From Perca fluviatilis (taxonomy: Eukaryota; Chordata; Actinopteri; Perciformes; Percidae), in assembly GCF_010015445.1 (NCBI RefSeq), contig NC_053134.1:5626636-5690635 (forward strand): a stretch of 64,000 nucleotides of DNA, given 5' to 3'. The notes under the pieces were generated by a model. That model saw only the letters and a program-made list of their open reading frames with translations, made no database searches and was not told the DNA's origin. A program made the position numbers and the translations under genes. Shown here piece by piece: positions 1 through 10,939 of the stretch; position 1 is the stretch's first letter; the number at the start of each line of letters is the position of its first letter.

Positions 1-112
1 AATGTGGGCGCTGGACGGGAAATTGACAACTGCGTCGGTCTTAAACTAGCAAAGACACTTGCGTTGGGCTTTGTGCTGCGCCGCGCCGGGTGCAAGATAG
101 GGCCCAATAAGT
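1..112. repeat. Interspersed repeat fragment cut by the window edge
   Basis: The GACAACTGCGTCGGTC / CTAGCAAAGACACTTGCG block resembles a dispersed repeat I recognise from fish genomes. Only one end is present, so its class and boundary are undetermined. Confidence 0.35.
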
Positions 113-222
113 CCAAATTCGTTGCGAGGGGTAAACCAAAATATGAAATGCTCATATGTGACTGTAGATTAATATAGACTTAATTAGCTTAAAATATGGA
201 CTTAACTGGCTCTCCCAGTAAA

Positions 223-377
223 AGCGTTCGCCCCATGTTGGCCGTGTCCTGCAGCGGCGCAGGGTTCAAATCCGACCTGCTGCCCTTTGCTGCGTGTCAT
301 AACCCCATCTCTCTCCCCCTTTCATGTCTATCTGCTGTCACTATATAATAAAGGGAAAAAGCCCCAACAAAAATTAT
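223..377 (+). mobile_element. tRNA-derived SINE, 5'-truncated copy
   Basis: It retains a B-box-like GGTTCAAATCCGACC and the body CCCTTTGCTGCGTGTCA, then CTCTCTCCCCCTTTCATGTC and an A-rich tail after AATAAAGGGAAAAAGCCCC. The body matches the fuller copy at 401-572, so the two belong to one SINE family. The A box is not evident. Confidence 0.7.
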
Positions 378-400
378 CTTTAAAAAATATGGACTGAACT

Positions 401-572
401 GGTTAGCTCACCTGGTAGAGCAGGCACCCATATATAGAGGTTTACCCCTTGACGCAGTGGCCGCGGGTTCGACTCCGACCTGTGGCCCTTTGCTGCATGT
501 CAATCCCCCTCTCTCTCCCCTTTCATGTCTAAGCTGTCCTATGGAAATAAAGGCCTAAAATGCCCCAAAAAT
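401..572 (+). mobile_element. tRNA-derived SINE
   Basis: It has a pol III A box (TAGCTCACCTGG, 404-415) and B box (GGGTTCGACTCC, 465-476), then the tRNA-unrelated body CTTTGCTGCATGTCAATCCC, CTCTCCCCTTTCATGTC and a tail AATAAAGGCCTAAAATGCCC followed by A-rich sequence. About 13 bases (ATATATAGAGG region) appear inserted between the boxes. It lies opposite to celf2 transcription. Confidence 0.8.
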
Positions 573-1460
573 AATGGACTGAAAATTGTAAATAACATAT
601 GACTAACGTGTTAGCAAACTAATTGCCTACTTATCCTGCAGGCACATAGAAACATTAGCATTCATTTAGCAACTGTTTCTATCCTCCTGATAATAAGTCC
701 AATGGTTCTTTTAGCTCTGTTTTTGATCTCCAATAAGGCCTAGTTAAGCCCACAAGCACAGTGATATTTTTGTAAACAGGGTTTTATTCCTCTATTGCTC
801 GGAGCTCTGTGTTTGGTCTCCACTCTCTTTAAACTATTGAGTAATTGAGCTTTAATTTGTCTGTGGGCACGACAAGTCAAAATTGTCGCTATGCAAGATT
901 AGCTTATCCAATCACCAGAGGAAATTTATCTCAGTAAAAGGCCAGATGAGTGGAACCATAAGGTCCACATTACACCAGAGGGAGCAGAGTGCAGCGGCAG
1001 CCAGGATGGATTTTTACGACCTTCCAGTTAGGGGACAGTCTCTTTAATCACCTGTCCTTCTTGGCTGAGGCGAGGTGTCTATCTGTCGGGCTAGCTGACA
1101 CCCCCCAACACCCCCTCTTTCCCTTTCAACTGCTTTATCTTTATGTCCTCATCATGTACAGAGACTCCCAGCAACGTGTCCAGCAATCAGGCGACAAATG
1201 TGCTAACCCACCCCCTTGCCCCCCCTCCCTCAGCTGGCCGTTAAACAGTCCCTCCTGGTGCATCGAGTCCGGGAAACTCTACACTTCGTAAATGTTAACT
1301 GCTGCTCCTGGGTTAACGTGATCCTCCGTCGCCTCCTCTTCCAGAAATGCCCCCGATGCTTAAAAGTTCAGAGGTCGACGTCTCCTGGAGCCATGGGACT
1401 AACTCGGGGCTCACGCTGGGAATAGGACGAGTGTATCTTGTGTAAGGAGTGTGTATGTGG

Positions 1461-1463
<3 letters not shown>

Positions 1464-1524
<61 letters not shown>
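1464..1524. repeat. (TG)n microsatellite
   Basis: About 30 GT units without interruption. In the celf2 transcript this is (CA)n. Open frames through it are dipeptide artefacts. Confidence 0.98.
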
Positions 1525-1525
<1 letters not shown>

Positions 1526-1656
1526 CCTTTGCCAGCAGTTGGCACCTTCAAAGCAACAGCCAACTTCACATGACCAGAGTGTGTGTGCCAGAAGCTGGGG
1601 AGTGCACATACTGTATGGTACCAAACACCACCCCCTCTCTCTGTCTGTCTGGGTCT

Positions 1657-1660
<4 letters not shown>

Positions 1661-1724
<64 letters not shown>
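1661..1724. repeat. (CA)32 microsatellite
   Basis: 64 bp of pure CA. With the TG array at 1464-1524 it forms a head-to-head TG...CA pair about 140 bp apart, able to pair as an inverted repeat. Confidence 0.98.
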
Positions 1725-1727
<3 letters not shown>

Positions 1728-1850
1728 GGCGACCACACACTCTCTCCTCCCTCCCAACTGAAGGTGTGACGGTGAGCTGCTGGGTCAAAGTCAGGCAGAT
1801 GGCCCTCGCGGTCGGGATTCAATATCACTGACCGAGACCGTACGACCGAA

Positions 1851-1872
1851 CACACACACACACACAAACACA

Positions 1873-1916
<44 letters not shown>
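1851..1916. repeat. (CA)n microsatellite with two interruptions
   Basis: CA array broken by AAA and CC near its left end. It is the third dinucleotide array within 450 bp. Confidence 0.95.
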
Positions 1917-1918
<2 letters not shown>

Positions 1919-2589
1919 AACAGCATGACCTCTAGACGGTGATCCTTGCCGATAACACAGAAGCAGCCTCACCTACCTACCTTTTTTTTTTATGAAAACA
2001 CTCATTGATACTTAAATTCCACTAAAGAAAACATCTTCCTGAAGACTTAAAAAACTGGTAAAAATAAAGTGTATGGGGGATGTATTTGTAATTTTGGATT
2101 GGTGGCATATTCGTTTTTCTGTCTGATAAAATATATTTCCACCAATATAATCAGACTGTGAAGCTACACAGTAGTTGGCAGGGCCTATTAACAGTGGGTA
2201 TGGTGTTTACCCATAATTTGGCCTTCGCTACTTGATTAACAGCCATAATTACCTTATTTTATTATTATTTTTACTGTATATGTACTGGGTGTTTTCTTTG
2301 CTAGACAGCCACATCAAAGAAACATTTCCCTTTCACTCAGGTTTTTACTGATTAATGTAAAATAAGATTATTACATTGGTACGCTGCAAAAGAAAACGCC
2401 ACATACAATATAAAATGAAGTTAACTGTTCACACAATACAGTAATGTGAGCTATTTAAATGTAGCTGGATACATGGTTAAACGTCATTGGCTTTTACCAG
2501 TGTATCACTATGAGTACTTTGTCCACAGCAATCTCACCAATCAGTCCCAAAACATCCCAGTTAGAGAGTAAACATATTCTTTGTAAATC

Positions 2590-3085
2590 TTAAAGGGCTC
2601 ATATTATGCTCATTTTCAGGTTCATACTTGTATTTAGAGGTTATATCAGAATAGGTTTACATGGTTTAATTTTCAAAAAACACCATATTTTTGTTGTACT
2701 GTGTGTTGAGCTCTCTGTTTTAGCTACAGAGTGAGACATCTCACTTCTGTTCCATCTTTGTTGGGAGTCGCACATGCTCAGTACCTAGGTAAGGACTACT
2801 AGCCAGTCAGAAGCAGAGTATGAGGGCGTGCTACGCTAGCAGCTAGGCGAGCGTTATAACATGTGTTACAAAGTGACCACGTTTGTCTCTGAAGTAAAGG
2901 CTGGACTACAATAGAGCTGTTTGGAGCAGTTTGTGAACAGTGTTTTCTGTTGGAGACGGTAAGGGGGATGGATGGGGTGGACTTTGGGCTTTTTCACTTT
3001 GTAAACCGATTACATGCGCAAAAAAGATATGTAACACAATAAAGGAAAGGGAAAAAAGCCAAAAAGCATAATATGAGCACTTTAA
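2590..3085. mobile_element. TTAA-bounded short inverted-repeat DNA element, copy A
   Basis: The 496-bp element starts TTAAAGGGCTCATATTATGC and ends with the inverse of TTAAAGTGCTCATATTATGC, giving terminal inverted repeats that match at about 20 of 21 positions. TTAA is present at both ends and may be the target duplication, as in piggyBac or Kolobok elements. It has no coding capacity. Copy B at 43732-44407 shares the termini and internal blocks such as GGTTTACATGGTTTAATTTT and TTTTAGCTACAGAGTGAGAC. Confidence 0.8.
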
Positions 3086-3638
3086 CAATCATTCCCCGAA
3101 AGAACCAAGCAGGCCTGCCTTGATGCACAATCCAAATTTTCTTCCAAATTTTCCATTTTTAGCACGTAGCTTGCTAGCTCGGAGGTTGTCGTTGGTTCCT
3201 ATAGTGAAGGGATCTTGAGAACGGCAACGCACAGAGAGCGGAAAGGGGCAAAGCCGCGCGCAGGATGTCAGGCTTTATCCTGGAAATGTACTTCTGCTGA
3301 TCCAGACTAGTGTTTGTTGGACTGATCCCTCCCTGCGTGGACTGTCGCTCTTTATACTGTACTACGTCGCCGGACTTCCTCCTTGAGGCAGCTCTGCACG
3401 TCCTGGCCCACTGTTACGTGGGTTATATACGAAGTGAATAGTGTATCACTTTAGCACAAACAGGGAAGGAGAACATCCTGCATGATTTTACAGTGTGTTC
3501 CCCACACTTTTGGAGACAAGTTTGTCGGTGGTGTATTTTTCTTATGGATTATGGATCAGCAGGCAACAATACTTTCTATCTTTTCAAAAAGCTTCCTATA
3601 AAGATAGTGACATCAGAGACCTAAAAGGTGGCACACCT

Positions 3639-3640
<2 letters not shown>

Positions 3641-3681
<41 letters not shown>
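3641..3681. repeat. (TA)n microsatellite
   Basis: About 20 TA units. Confidence 0.97.
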
Positions 3682-3682
<1 letters not shown>

Positions 3683-3843
3683 CTTGAAACAGCCAACCTG
3701 CCTCTTATCCTCGCTTGCTTCTGAAATATCAGTGAAACTCCTGGTTTCCTAGGATGTGTAGTCTTGAATGTGCATCAAACAGATACAAATAAAAAGCAAA
3801 CTTCAGGTGGGTTTACCCTCTTCCAACATCCCTGCTCACAACT

Positions 3844-3948
<105 letters not shown>

Positions 3949-4420
3949 ACACATTACAAACACACCCTCTGCTACAACACATCACTCTGACAAACCCCTT
4001 GATACAGATAAAGTGTGACTTTGCTTCTCACTCTTCATTCGGCAAACAAACGACTATAAATCAAATTGTCCTTTACAATATCCCTCGTCTTGGCAGCGCT
4101 CGGCGCACAGTTAGCCTACATTATCCCCACTTCATTTAGCTCGGTAAACAATTAACCCAGCGCGGGCGCGTGAGCAGAATGATTGAGGGATTTGGCATTA
4201 GCTATGCTGCGTCGTGTCTCCACACTAACTACCCTAAGTGTTTAACATAGTTAGCCTGCATTTAAAGCCACCATCCCCCCCGTTTCTTTATCAATCCCCT
4301 CCTCCCTCCGCTGAATCAATATGCCTAAACGCCGCCGCCGCCAACTCGGAGAGAAAAGAGGGGTTAGGGAAGTTAATTTGAAACAAGCGATTAATATTTC
4401 TTTCGTTAAATAAGAGCGCA

Positions 4421-4424
<4 letters not shown>

Positions 4425-4477
<53 letters not shown>
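4425..4477. repeat. (CA)n microsatellite
   Basis: 53 bp of CA preceded by CGCACGCG, a purine-pyrimidine alternation with Z-DNA potential. Confidence 0.97.
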
Positions 4478-4479
<2 letters not shown>

Positions 4480-5188
4480 CAGTTGGCGCATCGATGAGGT
4501 TTGCCTTCCTTCAGCCCTGTTTGCCATAGCATTTGGGTTTCACTACAGCAATTACAGCCTTTAATTGAATTGATTTCGATAATGAGCCTCTGTAATGACA
4601 CCGCTGTGGGAATGGTTGTGTGTACATGTGTGCGTGTGTGTATGTATGTGTGTGTGTGTGTCTGGAGTTTGCAATGAATGAGCCGTTGTTTTTCTGGACT
4701 TAAATGATCTGTAGGGAGGCGAGCAGGATTTAAAGATGAAACACAAAAAGCACATTCAAAACAGCCGTCTATACTGGTCAGCCGTCTGCGCTCAGCCCTT
4801 ACACAAAACCACTTGTCCGAGGTCTAACCTTTTTCAGCTTGTTGCATAATATCCTTCAGGCTATAACACATGAATGTTTAATGACACACAGCTTAGTACA
4901 TGATAAATTTAATACCCCTACACTACCGTATTTCCGCCGTTTCAGGCTAAGCACCACCCCCACAACTACTTCCCGGGTCCTCGGGCGGTTACGGGGCGGT
5001 AAGGTTTTCACGAGAAAATTAAAAGGGGGCACAGAGTCAATCAGCTGGTCTACCAGTCAGTAGGAGTTACCTCATCTTCTTTATTTTTATTATTTTCTGC
5101 CATGTGGCTCGTCTGCCTTCTAAGCGCTGCGTGGAGAGCTATTGTGATGGAGTGGCGATATGTGTAATAGGCTCGCGTCTGAACAAAC

Positions 5189-5190
<2 letters not shown>

Positions 5191-5233
<43 letters not shown>
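5191..5233. repeat. (CA)n microsatellite
   Basis: 43 bp of pure CA. Confidence 0.97.
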
Positions 5234-5234
<1 letters not shown>

Positions 5235-5368
5235 GACTGACAGTTCCGTGGACATGAGGCATTCCTCCCCTCGCTGCACTACTATCAAGTACTCAAGTTG
5301 AAAACACACACTTGTGCACACTCGAAGGAACGCCCAGGTATCAGTGATAAACGGGGCTGATGCTGGCT

Positions 5369-5374
<6 letters not shown>

Positions 5375-5405
<31 letters not shown>
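5375..5405. repeat. (TA)n microsatellite
   Basis: About 15 TA units after a T5 run. Confidence 0.95.
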
Positions 5406-5407
<2 letters not shown>

Positions 5408-5858
5408 TCTGCCTGTACCGTCGCTATGATGGATTTGTTTTGATTATATTCCAAAGTTATTACAGAGTTGATAAATGCCGTTTCGGATCGGACTGCACTC
5501 ACACGTGTCAGGTAGCGCCGAGAGCGTCGGGATCTTGTGGTCTAATGAGACGCTTTCCTGCCCAGGTAAGGGCTTGAGATTTATTTTGTGGGAAAAACTT
5601 CTCAAAGAAAACAGCAGGATCTCTTTGTCTTGGGGGGGGGGAATTCAGGGGCATTTATACTACCTTGTACATGTTGGTTATCGTTCCTATCACTTTTGAT
5701 AGCGCTACAATATGCAAGTCCTACATGACAGGAACACTACGGTACAGATGATCATACAGCCAGTAAATAAACCCTCAGATCAGATGACAGGATCTACAAA
5801 CAAGATAACTTAAAGCATACTTCTAACTAAAGTGGAAGGAGTCTCTGTCGGTCTACGC

Positions 5859-6364
5859 TCTGCAGTGCCCTGCTACGTCCTGCTACGTTCTGCTGCACCC
5901 TGCAGTGCCCTGCTACTCTATGTCCTGCTATGCCCTGCAGTGCCCTGCTATGTCCTACATCCTGCTACGTCCTGCTACACCCTGCAGTGCCCTGCTATGT
6001 CCTGCTATGCCCTGCAGTGCCCTGCTACGTCCTGCTGCACCCTGCAGTGAGCTGCTACTGTATGTCCTGCTATGCCCTGCAGTACCCTGCTACGTTCTAC
6101 GCCCTGCTACGTCCTGCTACATCCTGCTACACCCTGCAGTGCCCTGCTATGCCCTGCAGTGCCCTGCTACGTCCTGCTACGCCCTGCTATGTACTGCTGC
6201 ACCCTGCAGTGCCCTGCTACTGTATGTCCTGCTATGCCCTGCAGTGCTCTGCTACGTCCTGCTACGTCCTACGCCCTGCTATGTCCTGCTACACCCTGCA
6301 GTGCCCTGCTATGCCCTGCAGTGCCCCGCTACGTCTTGCTACGTCCTGCAGTGCCCTGCTACGC
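5859..6364. repeat. CTGC-rich minisatellite (CTGCAGTGCCCTGCTACGTC type)
   Basis: About 500 bp built from 10-bp modules such as CTGCTACGTC, CTGCTATGCC, CTGCAGTGCC and CTGCTACACC, arranged in variable order with higher-order repetition of about 25-50 bp. Because the unit lacks stops in several frames, long cysteine/proline-rich open frames run through it. They have no family resemblance and are artefacts. Confidence 0.95.
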
Positions 6365-7102
6365 CATGAACTACTATTTCTAGTCACAGTTCCATTATCT
6401 TTATTGTGACTATTATTGCCACTGTTCATCACACCCCCAACCGGCACCGTCAGACACCTCCTACCAAGAGCCTGGGTATGTCCCAGGTTTCTCCCTAAAA
6501 GACATAGTTACAACTTTACGATGTATAAACCCTGTGCAAAGTCAAACCCTAATTGGAAAGTGGAACCGTACAAAAATAACTTCTAAAAGGTGCTAACTTC
6601 AATTTTTACAACTAACATATCAGTGCGATGTGAACAGAAACCGATGCTCAGATACGGGTTACTTTCAAACATGAATGTCGTCAGTCAAATAAAACATGCA
6701 TCAGCCTCAGTACACCCTACAGCTTGCAGTGTGACAGTCTCAAAGTCCATTATTTCTCAAGCGTGCATGCGAGCTCCCTTCAAAAGACCGCCGAGGCTTT
6801 TGCATGAAAGAAAATGATTTCTCACATCATTGAAAATGATAATACACATTATCACTTACAGTCTGCGCTTCTGTCCGCAGCTGTGTCCACCGACATGAAA
6901 TAATAAATGGCCGATTAAATGACTTATAGTCTTTGGATTATAAATTGCTCCTTTTAAACCTTAACCTTGCTCGAGATCACACTCGCTTTGATGGAGCCTT
7001 TGATGTGCCTTTGGTTGCACGAGCACACACAACCTTGCGCCTGTATTCTGGCAGAGGAGCGTCACTAATTATCTTGCCGGCAGAAAGGTAAGGGAGGTGG
7101 GG

Positions 7103-7105
<3 letters not shown>

Positions 7106-7156
<51 letters not shown>

Positions 7157-7169
7157 GTGTGTGTGTGTG
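7106..7169. repeat. (TG)n microsatellite
   Basis: 64 bp with one GC interruption. Confidence 0.97.
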
Positions 7170-7869
7170 GTCTCAGTGCAACAGTAGCTTTTAATGAGCC
7201 CCACGCTTCTTATCAAGCTTGGCGCTCGACAAACGCTCTGATCCGCCCACATGGAGGACAGGGCTCGACTGATCGCGTCTGAATCACCCCCTCAAATGCC
7301 ACGATCACCTTCCCTCTCGCTCATCCCCCACCAGCCTTACAGTCAGAACGAAAAATCCTTGAGAGAAACTGTGAATCAAAGGGCTTTTCATCCGTTTTCA
7401 CAAAGAGAGATAGAGAGGGAGAACGATGGAAAAAGAGAATCAACAGGACAAAAGAGAAAGAGAGAGAGAGAGAGAGTAGGGATGTAAAGAGGGCAAGAGG
7501 TAGAGAGAGTGCGTAGAGAAAGAAAACGAGGATAAAGGACTGAACTTCTCCAAGCTGGAGGGCACTCCAGAGGACACGTCCTAGATTAGCTCTCACCCCT
7601 CCCTTCATCCTTCCATCTCTCCATCCCCTCCTCCCTCCACCTAGCTTCAGACGGAGAACAGCGGCCCCGGGGCCCTCTTGGCGGGCGTCGGGTTTGTGTG
7701 TTTGTGTGTGTGTGTGTGGGGGGGGGGAGAAAGAGCGGAGACATCGGGCATTTAGACATCTGTCAGCCACTAATGAAAGAGTTCAATTTAGTGGAAAATC
7801 TCAAACAACCTTGTCTGACAGGCTGGCTGACAGGCTTTAACTCGCCGCGTGTTGTTGTTGGTGGGTGGG

Positions 7870-7894
7870 TGTGTGTGTGTGTGTGTGTGTGTGT
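7870..7894. repeat. (TG)n microsatellite
   Basis: Short GT array preceded by GTGGGTGGGT and followed by a second small GTGTG run. Confidence 0.9.
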
Positions 7895-8060
7895 TTCTGT
7901 CTCAGCGTGTGTGTGTGTTGTGTTAGTGAGGAGGGTGGGTGGGTCTCCGAGTGGATCGGGACGTGGAAATAAAAAATAAAAAAAAAAAGTGGAGAAAGAG
8001 AATAAATGTAATGTAATAAACTCAGACTGTGCTGGGGCATATGCTTGCGTTCACACAAAT

Positions 8061-8061
8061 G

Positions 8062-8121
<60 letters not shown>
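8061..8121. repeat. (TG)n microsatellite
   Basis: GT array with a single GG slip in the middle. Confidence 0.97.
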
Positions 8122-8123
<2 letters not shown>

Positions 8124-8320
8124 AAGAGTCATGCAGGGGTGTGGATCAGTCCGTGCAGCAGGGGTTTGGTCTTATGGTTTTAAACGCTCCAGGGGTATAG
8201 GGCATGTTTTTCAACAATAGATGGGTGGCGTTTGTGTGTGTGTGTGTGTGTGCGCGACAAATGAATTGTACCTAGACCTCACTAGTGCTATTAGAGTTGG
8301 AGAGATGAACACAGGGCTCT

Positions 8321-8321
<1 letters not shown>

Positions 8322-8358
<37 letters not shown>
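8322..8358. repeat. (CA)n microsatellite
   Basis: 37 bp of CA. Confidence 0.96.
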
Positions 8359-8362
<4 letters not shown>

Positions 8363-8554
8363 CTCCACCCCCTCAGAGCTTCATTAGCAGGTCATTAGAC
8401 ACGTCGTCAGTGAAAGCTGTTGTTCTTTGAGAAACAGTTTTGCTTCAGTGGGAAGACTCCATGTGTTTGTCATAAAGACAACTCATTATTTTTCTTTTTC
8501 TGAAAAATAAATCTGGCAAATTATCTTTTTTTTCTACTTTCTATATTGTAGATT

Positions 8555-8840
8555 AAAGGGGTAGTTCAGATGTTTGTAAGTGCGGTTGTATGAGTTACTT
8601 CTCCATAGTCAGTGTGTTAGCTACAGTAGATGGAGGTCGGCACGCCCCCCCAGTTTGGAGAAGCAGGCAGGAGTACCGACACGGAAGCTAAGCGATGTCC
8701 TGCTGTGGACGGGGGCCTTTCCGACGGGGGAACTGAAGCCGTCGGTGAACCCTCTCCAAGCGTGGGTTTCTGGTGATTTTGCAGGTGAAAGGACGTGCGG
8801 GTATCTCTTAAAACTGGGCTGATTTTCAAAAGTCATAAGA
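8555..8840. mobile_element. Interspersed repeat, probably a non-autonomous DNA element
   Basis: Contains AGGGGTAGTTCAGATGTTTG, TTTGGAGAAGCAGGCAGGAG and TACCGACACGGAAGCTAAGC, a combination I recognise as a repeated block in fish genomes. Ends are not clear. Three overlapping short frames here are not genes. Confidence 0.45.
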
Positions 8841-9459
8841 TGTAAAGCTGTTTATTGTCATACAGTATGTGCAGAGAAGCCGGTTGTGCTGTACAATCAG
8901 CTTGCTGTCCTCTCTGATGACCATCTATAGAACAGAAATACACAAACAGAACGAGGGAAAGAAACTCCGCTCGATCGTATAAAAATGACAAAACTGCGAA
9001 ATTGGAGTCTGCTGTGCAGACGTAGCGCACGTTTCGATGACGAGCTGAAGTCTTTTAATACTGTGTTTATTGGTTTTACAGATCTATGCAATGTAAATAA
9101 CCATTTTTTTCTTTTTGTTAAGGTGGAAAAAACAAGAGACAAACAATTTTAATAATGAAAATCTGAGAAAATAAATCACAAAATAGAGGAGTATACATAT
9201 ATAGTATACATATATGTGCATGCATTAATAAATAAATTAAAATCAATAAAAAAATAATAACAATAGTTGCTTACCAGTTTAATATGAAAGGATTAATTGA
9301 TGCGATGTAAAAAAAATAAATTAAAAAAAGAATAAAATAAATAAATATCTGAAAACACCTATAATGACAACGACTAGGGACTAATAGTGAATTCTTTTAG
9401 ATATCTGGATTACACAACACCGTTGTTTCAGCACCATTTTAAAGGAAATGTATGTCATG

Positions 9460-9660
9460 TTGGAAATACGCTTATTCGCTCTTTTGCAGAGAGATAGATG
9501 AGAAGATAGATTCCACTCTAATGTCATAATGCAATGTGCTAGCCTAGCTCTGTCCAAAGGTCACCAAAAACCACCTACCAGCGCCTCTAAAGCTCGTTAT
9601 GTCTCGGTTGGACGGTCTGTTAAAAAAAAAAAAAAAAAGTGTAAAAACAACACAATGTGA
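9460..9660. mobile_element. Interspersed repeat (GGAAATACGCTTATTCGC type)
   Basis: GGAAATACGCTTATTCGCTC, AGATAGATGAGAAGATAGAT, CTAGCTCTGTCCAAAGGTCA and ACCAGCGCCTCTAAAGCTC match a dispersed fish repeat. A poly-A run (9619-9637) interrupts it. A diverged second copy is at 38597-38800. Confidence 0.5.
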
Positions 9661-10201
9661 AAAAAAAGCACTTCAAAATGAATTCCTTTTTTCCTACCAG
9701 ACGTTGGTGTTGCCATAGCAGTAATGACGGCTCGTTTACTTGAGCCACATTTCCCAAGATTCTTCTGTAAACCGAAAGCTTTTCACGAGATGACATTGTT
9801 TACCGGAGACTGCAGTGATAAGTGTCTTCTTACAGCGGGAGAAACAGCAACTTGAGTATGTGACGGAACCAATCCACACCTTGTTAAAGAAAACCCAGGC
9901 ATTTCTTTTTTGAAAAAGAGTCAGAAGAAACAAGAAGCCTTAGCAATGCGACTCCCAGTTCCTGTTCTGACCTGTATATACTGTGGAAACACTGCTGCAT
10001 CGCTGAATTTTGACATACAGGGTGTGGAGCGGATGTGAATATGCACTTTCTGCGTGCATTACATCCCATATGCATACATTTTGGTAAACGTGCGCTGTCA
10101 GATCGCTGACAAAGCTGCGGCAGAGACATCTGAGGAGTGATGGAAAGTGATGTGGAGAGGCTCGGAGGCTGGCAGAGAAGCAACTCTTTGCTGCCTGACA
10201 C

Positions 10202-10759
10202 TTAAAGGTCCCATGGCATGAAAACGTCACTTTATGAGGTGTTTTAACATTAATATGCGTTCCCCCAGCCTGAAATGGCGATAGGTGTAAACCGAGTCCT
10301 GGGTATCCTGCTCTGCCTTTGAGAAAATGAAAGCTCAGATGGGCCAATCAGGAATCTTCTCCTTATGAGGTCATAAGGAGAAAGGTTACCTCCCCTTTCT
10401 CTGCTTTGCCCACCCAGACACAGAAATGTCAAATCCTAAGGAAAGCTCATTGTGGGACTGGCTCTAGTGGCTGTAATTCTGCACCAAGGCTGAATTTCAG
10501 GAAAGAGACTTCAGATACAGTATTAGGGGACCACTAAGGTCTATATAAAAGAGACTTCAGATACAGTATTAGGGGACCACTAAGGTCTATATAAAAGAGA
10601 CTTCAGATACAGTATTAGGGGACCACTAAGGTCTATATAAAAGAGACTTCAGATACAGTATTAGGGGACCACTAAGGTCTATATAAAAGAGACTTCAGAT
10701 ACAGTATTAGGGGACCACTAAGGTCTATATAAAAGAGACTTCAGATACAGTATTAGGGG
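10202..10759 (+). mobile_element. Non-autonomous element with internal 46-bp tandem array (truncated copy)
   Basis: It starts TTAAAGGTCCCATGGCATG, runs through GCCTTTGAGAAAATGAAAGC and CTCCTTATGAGGTCATAAGG, then enters a 46-bp tandem repeat at 10502. After TATTAGGGG at 10759 it breaks into unrelated sequence, so the right terminus is missing. The complete, inverted copy is at 62367-63422. Confidence 0.8.
10502..10759 (+). repeat. 46-bp minisatellite, about 5.6 units
   Basis: Unit starts are at 10502, 10548, 10594, 10640, 10686 and 10732. Each complete unit carries GACTTCAGATACAGTATTAG, GGGACCACTAAGGTC and TATATAAAAG. Units after the first are essentially identical, so expansion is recent. 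The TATATAAAAG resembles a TATA box. Confidence 0.95.
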
Positions 10760-10939
10760 TTTTGGGTGCTTATTTTTGACGCTTTTTTTGCGGTTTTGAC
10801 CTGTTTTTTGTCATCATTTTTGTTGTTGCTTTTTAACGTTTTGTCGTGGTTTTTTGGCGCTTTATCGACGTCCTATATTTTCTGACCCAAGAAAACTTTG
10901 AAAACGGGTCAAATTTGACCGGGAGACAACATGAGGGTT
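10760..10939. repeat. Repeat ending in GGTCAAATTTGACC...ATGAGGGTTA
   Basis: T-rich sequence with repeated TTTTTG/CGTTTTG motifs, then GAAAACGGGTCAAATTTGAC and CAACATGAGGGTTA. The same end occurs at 20820-21052, so this is a dispersed family. Here it is fused directly to the truncated 46-bp array. Confidence 0.6.

Noticed and set aside
401..476. Functional tRNA gene
   Set aside because: It has A and B boxes but no cloverleaf, an enlarged A-B spacing and a SINE body downstream.
1313..1972. 219-residue minus-strand open frame
   Set aside because: It is a translation of three CA/TG arrays (Cys-Val and His-Thr dipeptides) with no other content.
5905..6409. Overlapping Cys/Pro-rich frames of 103-159 residues
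   Set aside because: They are all the CTGC minisatellite read in different frames; equal openness in three frames argues against coding.
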